A model generated the notes under the pieces. The model saw only the letters and a program-made list of their open reading frames with translations, did not search any database and had not been told where the DNA came from. Positions 6,275 through 6,892 of a stretch of DNA of 6,892 nt are shown here, piece after piece (the first letter of the stretch is position 1; every line of letters begins with the position of its first letter). The position numbers were made by a program, and so were the translations under genes. The stretch is from positions 1 to 6,892 of the forward strand of contig JAFYGD010000138.1 of the NCBI GenBank assembly GCA_017543415.1, in the 5' to 3' direction. The stretch comes from Eubacterium sp. GTDB lineage: Bacteria; Bacillota; Clostridia; Oscillospirales; Acutalibacteraceae.

Positions 6275-6508
6275 CTATATTCGCTTTTCAATTTCTATAA
6301 TTATATCGCTCATTTTTACATCAAGAGCAAAAGCAATTCTGTAAAGTGTTTCCAAAGTAGGTTTTCTTTCGCCGCGCTCAATAGCAGATAAATGAGTTCT
6401 TCCTATATCTGCAAGACCGCTTAAAACCTCTTGCGAAACGCCTTTTTGTTTTCTTTTTTCGCTGATTACTTCACCTACTATTTTTGAATCAAGCATAGGT
6501 TCAAACAT
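6275..6508 (-). CDS. Small XRE-family helix-turn-helix regulator
   Basis: 77-residue DNA-binding protein that is essentially one HTH_3/XRE domain (Cro/C1 type), residues 10-69. Helices can be assigned as 10-22 (IVGEVISEKRKQK), 25-32 (SQEVLSGL), 36-45 (the recognition helix, in GRTHLSAIERGER), 52-62 (LETLYRIAFAL) and 66-72. The order SQE.L...A.I.R...S.IERGERKPTLETL is diagnostic. There is no effector or dimerisation domain beyond the short IIIEIEKRI tail, so it probably binds DNA as a dimer in the manner of small phage- or plasmid-type repressors. The ATG at 6508 is preceded by GAGGTGA with good spacing. It is divergent from the membrane-protein gene starting at 6630, and the spacer carries repeats over that gene's promoter, so it may regulate the neighbour and itself. 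A/T-rich codon use separates it from ddl. The target is inferred from position only. Confidence 0.9.
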   Translation of the reverse strand: MFEPMLDSKIVGEVISEKRKQKGVSQEVLSGLADIGRTHLSAIERGERKPTLETLYRIAFALDVKMSDIIIEIEKRI

Positions 6509-6555
6509 AGCATCACCTCATATATTCAGTGTATGCTAAAAAACAGCGAGTTATG

Positions 6556-6599
6556 AACACATATGTTGACATAGTGAATACTTATGTGTTAAAATAGTG
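6556..6599. repeat. Inverted and direct repeats over the promoter, candidate operator
   Basis: Three overlapping symmetries lie here. AACACATA (6556-6563) and TATGTGTT (6583-6590) are a perfect 8-bp inverted repeat with a 19-nt gap. TATGT-TG-ACATA (6562-6573) is a tight 5-bp-arm palindrome covering the -35. TTGACATAGTG (6566-6576) and TTAAAATAGTG (6589-6599) match at 9 of 11 bases, 23 bp apart, about two helical turns. Together they cover -35 and -10 of the plus-strand promoter, the position expected for a repressor site. Binding by the adjacent XRE protein is inferred. Confidence 0.45.
6566..6595 (+). promoter_or_regulatory. Sigma-A promoter for the right-edge membrane protein
   Basis: A perfect -35 TTGACA at 6566-6571, an 18-nt spacer and TAAAAT at 6590-6595 with an extended -10 TGT just upstream (6587-6589). 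The predicted leader is about 28 nt to the ATG at 6630. The promoter should be strong unless repressed. Confidence 0.7.
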
Positions 6600-6629
6600 T
6601 TACCAAAGTTTAAAACAAGGAGAAGCACT

Positions 6630-6892
6630 ATGGATAATAATCAGAATAATAATCAAAACAATCCAAATTACTATCAATACAACCAGAATCAACCGACACA
6701 ACCGCCAGTACAACAGTTTAACGGCGGTTATGTTCCTGCTCCTGCTAAACCGAAAAAACCATTTTATAAAAAATGGTGGTTTTGGGTTATAGTTGTAATT
6801 GTAGTTCTTGCTATTTTCAGTTCACTTGGCGAAGACGATGAAACCACAGAAAACGCTAATTCAACTTCAATATCCGAAAATGCTGATGTTGA
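6630..6892 (+). CDS. Asn/Gln-rich single-pass membrane protein, 5' part only
   Basis: The reading frame opens at an ATG with AAGGAG at 6617-6622 and 7-nt spacing, and stays open to the window edge (87 codons plus two bases); the 3' end is missing. Residues 1-31 are low complexity and rich in Asn, Gln and Tyr (MDNNQNNNQNNPNYYQYNQ). A Pro/Lys stretch follows (36-48, PAPAKPKKPFYKK), then one transmembrane helix (about 49-66, WWFWVIVVIVVLAIFSSLG), then an acidic, Ser/Thr/Asn-rich region from 68 on (EDDETTENANSTS). The basic residues before the helix predict the N-terminus inside and the C-terminal part outside the cell. This architecture, with KPFYKKWWFW just before the helix, is common in Firmicutes proteins whose outer part is a DUF4352-like or other small extracellular domain; that domain would lie beyond the window and is not seen. 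It is divergent from the XRE gene and shares its control region. Function unknown. Confidence 0.8.
   Translation, partial: MDNNQNNNQNNPNYYQYNQNQPTQPPVQQFNGGYVPAPAKPKKPFYKKWWFWVIVVIVVLAIFSSLGEDDETTENANSTSISENADV

Noticed and set aside
6261..6277. TAGTAA...TTACTA inverted repeat at the end of the XRE gene
   Set aside because: A 6-bp A/T-rich stem without a clear U-tract is a poor terminator, and a much stronger bidirectional one lies just downstream at 6206-6233.
1..6892. CRISPR array, tRNA/rRNA, insertion sequence, riboswitch or toxin-antitoxin system
   Set aside because: No regularly spaced repeats, cloverleaf, transposase frame or terminal repeats were seen. The XRE gene could suggest an antitoxin, but no toxin-like partner lies beside it within the window.

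Overview
This window looks like a chromosomal segment from a low-to-mid GC Clostridia-type Firmicute, probably an anaerobic gut commensal of the Oscillospiraceae/Lachnospiraceae kind. The reasons are strong AGGAGG-type ribosome sites, sigma-A-like promoters, short intrinsic terminators and the gene families present (YitT proteins, a YhhN enzyme, an SLC45/GPH-like transporter). The placement is inferred from style and is not proven.

Layout: positions 11-3115 carry three minus-strand genes. A YhhN/TMEM86-type lysoplasmalogenase-like membrane protein and a small uncharacterised soluble protein form a tight two-gene operon behind a TTGACA/TATTAT promoter. Next comes a 12-helix major facilitator transporter with its own promoter. 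Positions 3218-5113 hold two YitT-family membrane proteins, about 52% identical by hand alignment, transcribed divergently from a 141-bp AT-rich spacer. The minus-strand copy has no ATG start and ends in an intrinsic terminator next to the lysoplasmalogenase promoter. Downstream of the plus-strand copy, with its own promoter, is a D-alanine--D-alanine ligase (ddl) with all recognisable catalytic residues. It ends in a strong bidirectional terminator at 6206-6233.

After that terminator the sequence becomes AT-richer. It contains a small XRE-type regulator (minus strand) facing away from an Asn/Gln-rich single-pass membrane protein that runs off the window edge (plus strand). Their shared spacer has a good promoter for the membrane protein, overlapped by inverted and direct repeats that could be the operator of the regulator.

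Most of the window is ordinary cell-envelope, membrane and transport gene content. I found no CRISPR array, RNA gene, insertion sequence or clear defence system. The part most worth a second look is the regulator/membrane-protein pair at the right edge. After that come the large extracytoplasmic insert in the transporter, the lysoplasmalogenase/unknown-protein operon and the divergent YitT pair.
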